The position numbers were made by a program, and so were the translations under genes. Below, piece after piece: positions 45,429 to 56,467 of a DNA stretch of 64,000 nt. The stretch comes from Oscheius dolichura (Eukaryota > Nematoda > Chromadorea > Rhabditida > Rhabditidae), in NCBI GenBank assembly GCA_932521035.1, contig OW051495.1:9362001-9426000 (forward strand). Direction: 5' to 3'. The notes beneath the pieces were generated by a model. That model was not told the origin of the DNA. It did no database searches and was given only the letters and a program-made list of their open reading frames with translations. Every line of letters begins with the position of its first letter. Position 1 is the stretch's first letter.

Positions 45429-46532
45429 CTATAACTGGGGATCGTCGACAATCTTGGGAGTGAAGTCCAGTCCGCACTCGTACTTGGGTCCCTTGTAGGG
45501 AGTCACCGGGTCCCAGTCGGGCGCTTCCGTCGGAGAAATGGCAGAGGCCTGGCAGGCGGCGGCAATCAGTCGATAGACGTAGTCGTAGTCCGGAATGGAC
45601 TCGTAGTGGAGAGTGTCACAGTACAACAGAATGTCCCGGATGTAGGGCATCGGCGCCGTGGCCAGCAGATGGTCCAGGTTCTGTCCCTTCCTCAGCTCCT
45701 GCTTGCGCCGCTTCACCTCCTCTCGCTCCTTTCCCTGAATACTGGTCATTTTGGGTCCCACAACGAAACAGACCTTGCAATGCTTCCAGGGCAGACTGCC
45801 AAGCATGAACTCGACGGTCATGTACCACCAGGACTCGACGTCGTCCTTCCGGGACTGCTCCTTCGCCTCGAGAGTCGCCAGACTGGCATAGCGGGTAGTT
45901 CCACGGAAGGCCACCTTCGATCTCGGCATTCTCAAGTCCTTCCCGGTCGTCCGAAATTTCCTCGACAGTCCAAAGTCCAGGATGTAGACCGTGTGCAAGT
46001 TGCCGTCCTCCTCCCGGCCGATGGCAAAGTTCGGCGGCTTGATATCCCGGTGGAGGAAGCCGGCTCGGTGGAGGTCCCTGACGCCGGCCAGCGTCTGCTC
46101 AGCCACCTTCAGCGCCGTGTTCAGGGAGAACTTCTTGTCCGGCTGCTGCAGGCGCAGGTCCCAGAGGTTCCTGCCGACCAAGCGCATCACGATGAAGACG
46201 AACCGACCGCGAATGGCTCCCCGTCCTTCGAGCTGCACAATGTGGGGCGAGTTGATCTTCATGGCGGTCGCCAGCACCTCTGCCTCGTAGCGGAGGACTT
46301 CCTTCTTGACACCGCTCGACTCGCACTTCATGGCCATCTCCTTCTCGTCCGAGACGCGGCGCACACGAAAAACGACTCCGAAGGCGCCCGTGCCGAGCAG
46401 ATCCATCACCTCGTAGGTGGCCTTCGGGCACTTGACGGCGTCTTCCTTACACTTCGGCATCAGCTTCATCATCTCCGGCTGCTCGGGTGGCTTCGTCTCC
46501 TTCGATACTTCTCGACTCTTGACTTCTGCCAT
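45429..46532 (-). CDS. CK1/TTBK-like protein kinase
   Basis: The kinase domain shows LLGTGAFGVVFRV (gl-loop), AMKCES with the catalytic Lys, HRDIKPPNFAIG with catalytic Asp and Asn, and DFGLSRKF for metal binding. FRGTTRYASLATL and DDVESWWYMTVEFMLGSLPW are typical of the casein kinase 1/tau-tubulin kinase-like group, which is strongly expanded in nematodes and often testis-expressed. A 39-nt in-frame segment with GT-AG ends (about 45788-45750) after LPWKHCK is probably an intron; without it the protein gains CFVVGPKMTSIQ, absent from relatives. Otherwise the gene is unusually intron-poor and GC-rich for this window, consistent with retroposition or germline expression bias. Confidence 0.9.
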   Translation of the reverse strand: MAEVKSREVSKETKPPEQPEMMKLMPKCKEDAVKCPKATYEVMDLLGTGAFGVVFRVRRVSDEKEMAMKCESSGVKKEVLRYEAEVLATAMKINSPHIVQLEGRGAIRGRFVFIVMRLVGRNLWDLRLQQPDKKFSLNTALKVAEQTLAGVRDLHRAGFLHRDIKPPNFAIGREEDGNLHTVYILDFGLSRKFRTTGKDLRMPRSKVAFRGTTRYASLATLEAKEQSRKDDVESWWYMTVEFMLGSLPWKHCKVCFVVGPKMTSIQGKEREEVKRRKQELRKGQNLDHLLATAPMPYIRDILLYCDTLHYESIPDYDYVYRLIAAACQASAISPTEAPDWDPVTPYKGPKYECGLDFTPKIVDDPQL

Positions 46533-47936
46533 GACGATGACGATCAAAAAGTGGTAGCGGCGATAGAGCTGTTGGAAGGACAGCAGCTGCCGGCCACCGA
46601 CGAATCCCGAATGAATGGCGAAGGGGATTAGAGGGTTTGTGCAGGCTACCTATTGACTGGTTCTTTTTCTGAAATTTACCGTCTGTCGACATGGACCTGC
46701 AATTTATCGGTCGAAAACAGGCGGCTGCAAGACAAGTCAATAGGAGAGAAGAGCCGCTCCCATAAAGCTTCAAAGAGTCGTCCTCCACTTTTGACCCGCT
46801 GCCAGAAACTGCTTTTTAAACGACATCATAGGTTTTTACTGGCATTTCTCAAATTACCGAGTGGGCGAGTTGGACTGGCTTATCGGGAACAACGCTAGGC
46901 GAATCACTTCTCGCTTTCAGGCGGGGATGATATTCTTTCAAATAAAAATCAATCAATTACTCGGAAAGCGACCTCAAAGGACCGGTGGTCAATTGTGGTG
47001 GGCACCCAATTTCGGGGATGGAAGTTGACTGCGGGTTACGGTAGCCCAAAGTTAAGATTTGGTCATAGTAATTTCCACAAGGGGAAATACGAATCTGATC
47101 ACATATTGGTCCTGTTTGATCGTTTCCTTCCCCCCAAAGCTGAAACTCCGAAGAAAGCTGCCGATGCCAGAGAAACAGATGAACCTTCACTGTTCAAACT
47201 TTGGGCAACCAAAAAACTATGAAGGAGGGTAGTGGCTCATTTTTGGCTGGGGTCATTGGAAAGAGCATCTTATCTTCTACCAACTGCCAAAAAACAATCC
47301 AATTTGACCTTCAAAACAATTGCATTTGAGGGGTTCCCCTGTTTCCCACTGGCTGTAATGACGTCACCCGCCGACTGTCGGCTGGCGGCGGCTATCTTTA
47401 AAGATATTTCGCCCGTTTTCAATCGCAAAAAAAAGCGAAAAAGGAGGCGGAACTTAGTTACGGAAGAATAAAATAGACCGCCGTAACTAAGTTCCGGCGG
47501 CCGTGCTAGAGCCTGGACATTTTTGTGAGTATTGTTAATAAAACATGTGTGGCTTTCACCGTCTCTGTACACACGCGTATCCATTTGAAAGGGAGGGAAG
47601 GGAAATAAATACCGGACACTGCCAAATTTAGTGAATCACTGGAACCGTCAGTGAGATTTGCCTTCCTTATTCTTTCTTTATTGATAAATCTCTCATTGCT
47701 TATTTCCAGCAGTCGCCGCCCAAGAAAATCTTCCGTCTCACTTCAGATGAATCTCCGGTCTTGTTCTCTTTCTATAGCTTCATGTGGTCGGGCGCGGGTG
47801 TCCCAAAGCGCAAAGCTCTCCTGATGAAGTCTAATCCATAAACTGGCACTCCCCCACCGATTTCGAGTCTCGTTTTTCCCGATCATTATCATTATCCACC
47901 TGCGATCCCTACTGCGGGCATCCGAGATGCTTTCTT
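46533..47936. other. intergenic with one strong hairpin
   Basis: 1.4 kb with no supported gene. The hairpin at 47448-47496 is the only marked structure. Confidence 0.45.
47448..47496. repeat. perfect 16-bp inverted repeat, 17-nt loop
   Basis: CGGAACTTAGTTACGG at 47448-47463 and its exact reverse complement at 47481-47496, with an AATAAA inside the loop (near 47467). Confidence 0.88.
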
Positions 47937-48894
47937 GTCTTCTGCTCTTCACTTTCCTGCTGTCTGGATCCCTTGGCTGTATTCCCACCGTATCACGTCA
48001 GTTTTCCTCTACATTTTGTTGCTATTCACATTAGGGGGTATAAAAGTTAAGCTTTACCCAGGTAAAATTGTCCTGTAAGGTTCATATTATAGCGGATGAA
48101 GACGATATTTGGGCGGAAATGGAGGAGACGACCACATTGACTGCAATGCTGACGAGCACTACTTGTGGAGCAGCTTGTGACACTACCACAAGTAACACGG
48201 CAGTTCCCACGACGACAGCAACGACTACTACAACCACCACGACAGCAACGACTACTACAACCACCACTACAACCACCACGGCCCCACCGTGCCTGAATAT
48301 GAATGATCGTGTTCTTGATAACTCTTGCTACCGATTTATTCAAACAACCAACACCTTCCCTGAGGCAGCGATGCAATGTGCGATGTTGAATGGAGGAACA
48401 CTGTGCATAATTACAAGCCAGGCAGAAGCTACATTTCTCTCTGGTAAGTTTTAAAATATGACACCTATTATCCTGGATCGTGCTGGTTGCATTAAAAAGC
48501 ACCCTATTTTAAAGGTACACGAATAAATACACTTTTTAGACTATTTCACTGATATTTACATGTCCCCTTCTCAGTTTCATATGGGGGGAGAGCGAATGTC
48601 AGACACTGACCCCTATATATGGCCCGATGGCGTACCGGTGGGTCATTCAATTTCAATTTTTTGATAGAAAATTTAATAGGTACTATTTTTTTCAGTTCTC
48701 GTCAACTTGGACAAATTGGGCATCGGGAGAGCCTCAAATGAACCCAGGTCGACTTTGTACTCAGGTAACAAATCATACAGTTCAGTCGCTTATTTTCTAT
48801 TGTTTTTCAGTTTCGCGTACCTTCTACTGAATGGGCATCTGAACCTTGTACTTCAAATTCTTTCTCTTGTTGCGAGTATCCAGCAATGATGTAA
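47937..48894 (+). CDS. secreted C-type lectin with Thr-rich mucin-like stalk
   Basis: Signal peptide MLSCLLLFTFLLSGSLG, then an acidic segment and a long Thr run (broken by Ala, Ser and Pro) likely to be O-glycosylated. The C-type lectin domain follows: SCYRFIQTTNTFPEAAMQC, ITSQAEATFLS, WTNWASGEPQMNPGRLC and a final CCEYPAMM. Exon phases close with donor after PT and acceptors CCCAG, TTTTAG and TTTTCAG. The position of the Ca-binding EPN/QPD motif is GEPQ and there is no clear WND, so Ca-dependent sugar binding is doubtful. Secreted lectins of this kind are common immune or gut effectors in nematodes. Confidence 0.85.
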
Positions 48895-49210
48895 TAAGGC
48901 CAACCCAGTTCTACTACCCTCTCAAATCATCTCGACTGCAATCCTAAAAAACTGACGGTTCTCGAAGGCCGTTCTAATCTCTGATTGAATAAAATGAGAT
49001 GATAAAGCCTTTGTTTGTCACAAAGGACTGTGACGTCGGGTTCGTGGACCCGCCGGCTCGCACTCGACTCGTTTTGCCGTTTTGAAATCTCCAAAGGCCG
49101 AAATGAGCCCATCACTTCCAGGAGTAGCTTCTAGGAGTTGTTCTGACTGAATATCGACAATTCTCGTCAAAGGGCTGTAAACTGACAACGTTTCGACGTG
49201 CTCCTTACGG

Positions 49211-49280
49211 TTTCCTACCGTCTTCCACGTTACTCTTCACTTTCCTCCCTCCATTCCGTTCGTTTCTTTTCTCCGGCAAG
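49211..49280 (+). promoter_or_regulatory. conserved 5' flank shared with the gene at 56468
   Basis: ctaccgtcttccacgttact, ctccctccattcc-type pyrimidines and tttctccggcaagATGG recur upstream of the paralog at 56468 (56405-56467). It includes a likely leader and proximal promoter. Confidence 0.6.
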
Positions 49281-50319
49281 ATGGAAGTCTTTCCATTAGC
49301 TGGTTTGGATCCTCACCTTCTGGAGAAAATCATCACAAAGGTTGGCTTGCCGTTTTTTAATCAACAGAAACGTTCCAGATGGAAGGAAATAGTTATTTTC
49401 GTCTGCAGCAGACATGTCGCGGAATGAAGGAGTTCATTCAAAAGATACCGAACATCTCTGTCTCCTTGGATGGGTGTCTTGATGTGGACTGTAATGAGAA
49501 CAGCATGTTCTGGATGTATTCCTCTTTCAAATCAAAAGAGAAAAAGCCCGTTGATGTGGAACACCTTTGTGGAATTCGATTCAAATGTTTTGGTGTACAT
49601 TGTTAGTTTATTTATCACTCTATTCCAACTTTCAAAATATTTTAGTGGACGCAAAAGTATGTGATGATCTCTGCTATATTCTAAAGAAGAATCGTATAAC
49701 GTGTACCAGACTTCTCTTTTTATCTACTTCACAATGGACAATTGAACTATGTGTGAAGCTGTTGGACATTCTAAAACCTGTAGAGGTCGATTTGGACAGT
49801 GAGGGATCCAATCGCTATGAAGCTCTTTTCCAGTCCAAGACAGTCGTGAGTTATTTTCTCCGGCTTATTTTTTGACTGACTACTTTAGGAACAAATCAGG
49901 GTAACTCTCGATTTGGATATTTTGAACAAGTCGATGGAAAAATTCCTTTCCACGTTTCTGGAAGTGGACCTTGAATTGTCATATCAGAATACAAAGCCGT
50001 TTGATGTGATCCGTATCGCTCTACAGGTAAGAAAGGAGTGATAACCCAGGTTTATTTTTAGATTCTCTTCTTTAAACCTTTGCCGAATCTTCGCAGTTTT
50101 AACCTCGACATCTGGGAGCATCGCGGTCTGCCTTCTCTAGTGGTATTCAAGAAGCAGTTCCGCGACGTCACTCTCGTGAATACAAGAAGTGAAGATCATG
50201 TGATCTTGGCTTCGGTGAAACTGCCTCAATACTTCCCTCAAGGATCATGGTGTAAAGTCAGCGTCGAGGATTGCGGAGGTTATACTAATTGGCGGATAGT
50301 TTTCCGCGACCCAGAGTAG
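49281..50319 (+). CDS. F-box-like paralog (main group), 292 aa, reference copy
   Basis: Five exons (49281-49340, 49379-49601, 49646-49845, 49889-50026, 50062-50319) total 293 codons with stop, every phase closing. Exon 1 is MEVFPLAGLDPHLLEKIITK; exon 2 starts MEGNSYFRLQQTCRGMKEFI, the two forming an F-box-like helix set (Pro, Leu-Leu, Ile, then Leu-x-x-x-Cys). Exon 3 has KKNRITCTRL, LCVKLLDILKPVEVDLDS and a Phe-Gln-Ser-Lys-Thr end; exon 4 is 46 codons; exon 5 has LPNLRSFNLDIW and PQYFPQGSWCK. It is the cleanest member and serves as the template for the family here. An SCF substrate-receptor role is inferred. Confidence 0.78.
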
Positions 50320-50902
50320 AGCAGATGTTGTGGATTAGGCTCTTTCCCGGGTAAAGAAGAGTCTTCTTTTGATTTGACTAGATTTGGTTTGTTATTATAA
50401 GAGGTTTTATAAAGATCGTCTACGTTTTACTCTCTGCTGTTGCTTCCTACATCAGTGTGATGTCAGTACTTTGCTCCAATAATCGCGTCCAGAAATTGGC
50501 ATAATAGACATAGATCTCCCGGATACGGGGACAATGATGAACAATCATACCAATTCCCGTTATTTCCTGTTCCCTGGCCCATGTGAAGTAACAGAGATGA
50601 AGGGGAGACGCGTGGAAAATAATAGTAGTGTGGCCACGGGAAAACAGGCTCTAATATGGAGAGACTGATTTTTGAAAGAATAAAGGACACCCGGGAGAGA
50701 GAAAGAACCGTTACAATACCGATCTTTGCCTTTTTGTTTTTACCAGTTGTGGAGACCGTTTGCGCCTGATCGACGTTATTGTTTTTTGATAGATTTGATG
50801 AAGTTGATGTATTAGTGGTCGATCAAAATGTTGGCAGGGTTTATATAGGCGCTGGAGGAGGGAATCAGACACGGCTATTCTTCTTCTCTTACTGGTTCCA
50901 AT
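50320..50902. other. intergenic upstream of ODC
   Basis: No gene supported. A polyA-type signal for the F-box-like gene is weak; a TATA-like ttatataggc (50840-50849) lies about 55 nt upstream of the ODC start. Confidence 0.4.
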
Positions 50903-52622
50903 ATGAGGCGCCTCAAGCAGCTGCTCCTCTTCCTCTTGGAAGCCAAGAGAAATGGCCAGAGGTTCTCCACCCGTGACATCCTTGGCTTCAAGGAAAAACC
51001 AGAGAAAGCCGTATCCAAGAAGACTGTCCAGGAGAAAGCTCGTCCCAAAGGAAAGGATGACCTGGAGAAGGTAAGTAGACCTCTCTTAGATTAATTCAAT
51101 CTCCTTTTCCAGATAATCGTCAAACAAAACAGAATAAATACAGTGGAAGCTTCTCAAGAAGTAGCTCTTTATAAGGAGGAAATCGTAAGCTAGCTACAGT
51201 ACGTCTTTACTAATCAGTAATTCTTCAGAATGACCAAGAAGCCTTCCTCCTCTTCAATTTGGACCAGCTTGTCGATATCTACGACCTTTGGAAGGAAGAA
51301 TTACCCTTTGTCAAGGTCTAAAGGAAGCATCTCGCCTGAAATGTGGATTATTTTAGCCCTTCTACGCAGTCAAATGCAATACGGACAAGACCCTGATCCG
51401 GGCATTGCTCGCCCTGGGAGCGGGATTTGACTGCGCAAGTAGGGAAGAGATCGAACAGGTACTATTCCCTATTTCTTGGAGAATAAACGCTTTCTTCAGG
51501 TGTTGGAAGCGGGAGCTTCTCCTGGGGATATTGTATATGCTAACCCCTGCAAATCGCCATCTTTCATCCAACATGCGGATCAAGTTGGAGTCAGGAGGAC
51601 AACCTTCGACAGCGCCGCAGAATTAGAGAAGATCTCTCGATGGATGCCGGAAGCAGAGTAAACAATCCCTTTTTATGGGAGTTTATCAACTTTTTAGACT
51701 AATCCTCCGGATCTCCGTCTCCGATCCTACGGCCCTCTTCCAATTGTCCAAGAAATATGGAGCCGATCCCACTGTCTTGGCTCCCCAGCTGATGAAACAA
51801 GCTAAAGAGATGGGGTTGAATGTTGTGGGAATCAGCTTCCATGTCGGCTCCATGTGCCAGGATCCCTCTGCTTATGATAGAGCCATCTCCGCAGCAAGAA
51901 CATTGTTCAATTATGGTATGACAATTACCGTGACCTCTGGACTAACCAAGCCTGTTTTTAGGCCAGAAACTGGGCTTCTCCATGACGGTGCTGGATATTG
52001 GTGGCGGCTTTCCCGGCAGCGACTTTGGTCTCTTCAAGAAGGTAGAGGAGAAACATTCCTAGATTTAAATCTCCCTTTTAAGATTACCAAGGTTATTCGA
52101 GAGTCAGTGGATGCCCATTTCTCCGACTTTCAAGTGGAAATCATTGCGGAACCCGGTCGCTACTTCGCCTGCACGCCATTCGCCACCATTGCTAACATCT
52201 TCCATGCCAAAGAAGTTCCCGCCTCGACCATTACAGATAATGGTACAGTAACCCATTATTTGGGAAATTAGAGAAACTGTTCAGATGAGAACAAAGACAA
52301 GATAGGGATGAGCTACTATCTAAACGATGGAATATACGGCACCTTCAGCTGCAGTCTCTACGACAAGGTGCCCATCGGACAGCCCCTGTTTGAACCAGAA
52401 GACGCGCTGGAATATCCCTCAACCCTTTGGGGGCCAACATGTGACTGTCTTGATGTCATCGAGAAGAACAAATCAATGCCCAGATTGAAAATGGGCGACT
52501 GGATGTACTATGAGAATATGGGCGACTATACCACAGCTTTAGCCACACAATTTAACGGGTTCAAATGTCCGGATCCAGTTGTTTTTGTTAGTGAAACGAA
52601 TTTGAAGCGGATCTATTGTTAA
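50903..52622 (+). CDS. odc-1-like: ornithine decarboxylase
   Basis: The protein starts [19 protein letters not shown] and is built from ten or so small exons that keep frame. It shows the PLP-binding Lys in PFYAVKCN, the HVGS loop, [17 protein letters not shown] and the catalytic Cys in [10 protein letters not shown], then [19 protein letters not shown] near the C-terminus. ODC decarboxylates ornithine to putrescine, the first step of polyamine synthesis, as a cytosolic homodimer sharing two active sites. GPTCDC in place of the common GPTCDG is the only odd residue near the active site. Because the Lys and Cys are both present it should be an enzyme, not an antizyme inhibitor. Confidence 0.93.
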
Positions 52623-52670
52623 CAATTTGAATAAATATATTTATAAACACATTTATTAGATTTACAAACT

Positions 52671-53390
52671 TTAACAGGCATTGCAAGGCACAAAATATTG
52701 AAAACGGTTTATTTCTGGGGGAGATTTAACATTCTTACTCGTTGTGGCAAAACTGTAACAGACATTTGCTTTATTCCAAACCCCGTCTTTTTTGAAGATG
52801 ACTTTAATGAAAGATCCTTGAGGAGAATGTGGTGGCAGATCAAGAAAGGTAGAGATTACTCTACGGCTCTTTACTCTTTCAAGAGTCCAATTGAAGTCGC
52901 TGAACTCTTCCTCTAATTCCACCGTAGAAGGCACAACAGCGTCCCAAGCAACCACGGCAAAATTGAAGCTTTGAAGATTTGGCAATGGTCTAGCGAAGAG
53001 AATCTAAAAATCGCATATATACTGAAGTTCAATTGTATTCACCTAGTTGTATGGATCAAATAAAACGGATCAATCCTCTGCAGTGCCACTTTAATTCTCA
53101 CCTCCCGAAATCGGAGAATAAGTCTCTTCATCGCGATTTCTACTTGAGATACGTCCAGCTCCACATCAACGCTTTTCTAAAAGTGAAAACATAAGAATAC
53201 GAATGTATAATGTACCAGTGTTTTTGCCTGAAAAAGACCTTCAAATCGATTCGAGTCAGTGCTCCCCAATTGAACTTTCGTAGGCTTGACTATTTTCAAG
53301 AGTGAGCCAATCTGATCGGTAGTTAATTCTGTGACGTGGCGTAAACAGTCAGGCTGCGCTGACGATGAATATGCAGACACAACATTATGC
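52671..53390 (-). pseudogene. 5'-truncated F-box-like gene, exons 3-5
   Basis: On the minus strand, a partial exon 3 (LTTDQIGSLLKIVKPTKVQL, then NRFEGLFQAKTL), exon 4 (SVDVELDVSQVEIAMKRL) and exon 5 (LPNLQSFNFAVVAWDAV, PPHSPQGSFIKV) of the main group are recognisable. The F-box exons 1 and 2 are missing. The exon 4 donor has moved so that exons 4 and 5 no longer share a frame. It is therefore a relic. ODC ends about 50 bp away on the other strand. Confidence 0.7.
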
Positions 53391-53565
53391 CCGGGGCACA
53401 CGTTGTCCACCACGATAAAGCATACTTTTTTTACTACCGGGGGTTTTAAATAAACAAAACGGGGAAGAAGACTGTCTAAATTCCGGTAGTCTTCAATTTA
53501 GCTTGTAAAATCAAACCAAAAGAAGTTTAGCTTTATTCTCTATGTGGTATGCAATATCTACTTTT

Positions 53566-54068
53566 CTAAGTAATGCATTCAGTCTTTTCTCCGGCGAATT
53601 TGTTCTGTAGATTGATTGTTCCGATGTCGTAGACCTTCTTCGGCATGTCTCCACTACTGACATGACTTTTGGGGATTTCAATTGAGAGTTTACGGTAGCA
53701 AAGCTGGAAATTGCCATTATTTCAATGGGGAAATAGCACTTGCCCCGAAATGATCACAACGATGATAAATTTTGACTTCTGGGTCAATGGTAGTGATCTC
53801 GCGTTTACTTCCTTGGAGATAGAATTCCCCATTGGAATTCGTCTTTGCCTGGCCCATTCGTTTATCCGTTACTGTAAATAGGAGCTACATTTTGTTAGAG
53901 AAGACGGCACTTACGCAATCCCTCATCGTAGAGCTTCACCTTGATTCCGGACGCTGGCTGTCCCTTACAAATGAGCCTTCCCTGCACGGCGATGGATTGC
54001 TTTGAGCCAAAAAAGGCTCTAGATGTTCCAATAGAGAAAAATAAGAGGAAGAGGAGAGAGCGGTGCAT
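53566..54068 (-). CDS. ttr-like: transthyretin-like secreted protein
   Basis: Signal peptide MHRSLLFLLFFSIGTSRA, then the nematode TTL/TTR-52 domain: AVQGRLICKGQPASGIKVKL and YDEG; after an intron, MGQAKTNSNGEFYLQGSKRE and IDPEVKIYHRCDHFG; a last exon gives LCYRKLSIEIPKSHV, KKVYDIGTINLQNK and a terminal Cys near EKTECIT. The intron joining the last two exons starts GCAAGT, a GC-AG intron of 40 nt; reading through it instead gives a stop after a few codons and loses the conserved second half. TTL proteins are secreted, beta-sandwich proteins with roles that include bridging apoptotic cells to phagocytes; the exact role here is unknown. Confidence 0.85.
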
Positions 54069-54679
54069 GGTGAAGGCCAGTAAGTGTTGAGGTTCAAGGG
54101 GGAGAGTGATAGACTGTTTGATAAGAATACCTCCAAAACATGAGGAGGCGCCAGCACCGCTACAGTAAACAATATTTGGACATATTGTGTGCTCGTTTTC
54201 TGATAGATTGATTTTTTACAGTTAACGATTTGCTGTTACGATATTCAAAATGAACCCGAATCAGTGAAACAAGCGATAAAATAAAATAATCGAAGTAAAA
54301 CCTCGCTTTACAGGAACTATCAGGGGCCTATATGCGCATTGACAACTCCCGTACCTTGTTTCAGCTTTTTCTCTAAAAATCCCGTAATTTTTACCGAGTC
54401 AATTCAATACATAAGAGGGGACCTCTTTTTAGATACCCTAGATAACTAGAGCAGGTCCGAAGACAATATATTGTTGTTGTCTTTGTTGTGTTTTCATGCT
54501 TTCAAGTCTTGTACGATACTGATAAATGAAAGATTTTTGTTGTTTAATTTGATATTATCTGATCTTGAATGCTACAATTACACTGCAATTGATTTTCATG
54601 GAAAAGCGATAATTCCTTAATTTGAAGAAGCATCTGTTCACTTTGTTCAAAACCTATCAGTCTGCCTCCTTCAGACGGA
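54069..54679. other. intergenic with a partial transposon-like end
   Basis: ggaactatcaggggcc at 54312-54330 resembles the terminal repeat of the element at 22772-23004; the opposite end was not found. No gene supported. Confidence 0.4.
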
Positions 54680-55692
54680 ATGACTGGTTTTCCCCTTCTT
54701 TCTCTCCACCCCATTCTTCTTGAAAAAGTTATCACCAAGGTTTTACTTTCTGTTGCTTCTGCGCAAACACGACATTTAAGTTTAAGCTGGAGAGTTATTT
54801 CTCCCTCCAGCAGACATGCCACTACATGGAGGAGTTTATTCGGACTAGTCGGAATATCGCTGTCTACACAGACAACACATTTTGGGCAGGGCACTGGAGT
54901 GGAAGAAGATTGTTACATCCAATGTGTTTCCATGCAAATAACAAAGACATTGGTGTAGCAGAACTTCATGGAATTCGAATTAATTGTCTTTACTTAGTTG
55001 GTAAGTGGTGGAGATCTCCTAACAAGCTATTTTCAAGTTTTAGAAGTAGCAAATAATTTTGTAATCCTTTATGATTTTATGAAGGCCAACCGAATAACAT
55101 GCAACAATTTACATATGCGTGGAAAAGTATGGACAAAACAACAATGTGCTACGCTATTGAAGCTTTGTAAATCTGTAAGCTGTTGTTTGGACTCTCATGG
55201 GTCCAACCGGTATGAGACATGTTTAGAATCGAAATCTTTGGTAAATTTCTTTTCCTCAGTTACTTGTTTATTGTAAAAATATGTATCAGTGTATGTGGAA
55301 CAGGAGGATCTAGCCATTGCTACCAAAAGACTCCTCCCCAAATTTGAAGAGGTTACAATTTCAACAGAATTTTCGAATCCGGGCAATTTTAGATTGTTTC
55401 GTACTGTTCTACAGGTAAGAGCAAGTGCAAATCGGACTATTTTTAGATTCTCTTCACCACACCGGTGCCACATCTCCGAACAATGGTATTTGTGCCAGGG
55501 GGTGATAAGCCATCAAAAGATGAATTAGAGAAGGAGCTGGGCGACTATAAATTGAAACTAACAGAAGAAGCGGATAAGATCTGTGCCTGGGTGGAACTGC
55601 CGGAACACTTACCCCCTTGGCTCCTCTTGTACAATCACTTTCACCTACAGCCAACAGTATGGATCAACCATGGGAGATATCCGTTACATTAG
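54680..55692 (+). CDS. F-box-like paralog (main group), possibly disrupted at exon 4
   Basis: Exon 1 is 20 codons (MTGFPLLSLHPILLEKVITK); exon 2 has ESYFSLQQTCHYMEEFIRTS and ends NCLYLVG; exon 3 has KANRITCNNL and KQQCATLLKLCKS. Exon 4 (VYVEQEDLAIATKRLLPKFE) is preceded by ATGTATCAG, an acceptor that puts it one base out of frame with exon 3. Exon 5 has KDELEKELGDYKLK and LPEHLPPWLLLYN. Apart from that junction all frames are open. Either an unrecognised splice site restores frame or the copy has recently been damaged. Confidence 0.58.
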
Positions 55693-56404
55693 AGAAGAAG
55701 GGGTATTTCGAGATCTTAGCCAAAATAAACTGCGTATTAGCGCTGCTTTCCGAATAAAACGATTAAAACGATGAAAACGCTTGTATCTTTGCTATTTGCA
55801 ACCAGTCCAAACTGGAATAACAATCCTACCCTAATAATAGGCTGATCTCTGTCTGTCTGTCTGCAAGACCTGTCGTCTGTACGGATTGACAGGTCAAATG
55901 AAAGAGAAGCAGAAAGTTTCGACTGTTTGACCTTTTCCGACGATCAACTATTTTTCGACCGTCACATTTTTTAATACAAACGCGACCTTACTCTTTGGTA
56001 CTGTTTCTTTTTGAGTCTCTTCTCTCTCTTGTCTTCTTCATCTCTATAATATCCTCCTCATATGGTAATAGGGCTCATCTCATTTTTTTTGGCCATCTCA
56101 ATCAATGGAGAAAAATTGGTCAAAAGGCGCTGGCCACTGGCCAGCTAACCGTGACCGTTTCGACGGATGACAGATTTGAAATCGGTTGAAGCAGCCAAAT
56201 CAAAACGAGCTGAAAAGTTCAGAAGCAAAATGAGACCGAGTCTTGGTTCTTTCAGCAGTTTCTTCTTGAAACGTCTTCACAAACCCAACTGCTTCGTTTA
56301 AAAATCGACCATCTTCTCTTGTCAAGACAGTTTCGACCAGAAGTTGACGATTTTGGACAGAAATCGGCAAGATGACAGGCTGATTGCCGTTTTTGACCGT
56401 TTTT
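55693..56404. other. intergenic
   Basis: Contains a short ctgt microsatellite near 55847-55862 and repeated tttcgacNNtttgac-type blocks. No gene supported. Confidence 0.4.
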
Positions 56405-56467
56405 CTACAGTCTTCCACGTTACTTTTCGCTTTTCCACTTCATTCCATTCGTCTTTTCTCCGGCAAG
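56405..56467 (+). promoter_or_regulatory. conserved 5' flank, copy upstream of 56468
   Basis: ctacagtcttccacgttact, then pyrimidine-rich text and tttctccggcaagATGG, matching 49211-49280. Confidence 0.6.

Noticed and set aside
45429-46532. Kinase as a fully intronless retrogene
   Set aside because: A 39-nt in-frame GT-AG segment after LPWKHCK encodes residues foreign to the family, so at least one intron is likely present.
45606-46631. 341-codon plus-strand open frame opposite the kinase
   Set aside because: It is the antisense shadow of a GC-rich kinase exon; His/Leu/Arg-rich composition without any domain, while the minus strand has full kinase motifs.
48082-48279. Val-rich minus-strand open frame
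   Set aside because: Pure shadow of the ACN-repeat coding for the lectin's Thr stalk.
48060-48455. Thr-rich run as a microsatellite only
   Set aside because: It lies in frame between a signal peptide exon and a C-type lectin domain and fits a mucin-like stalk.
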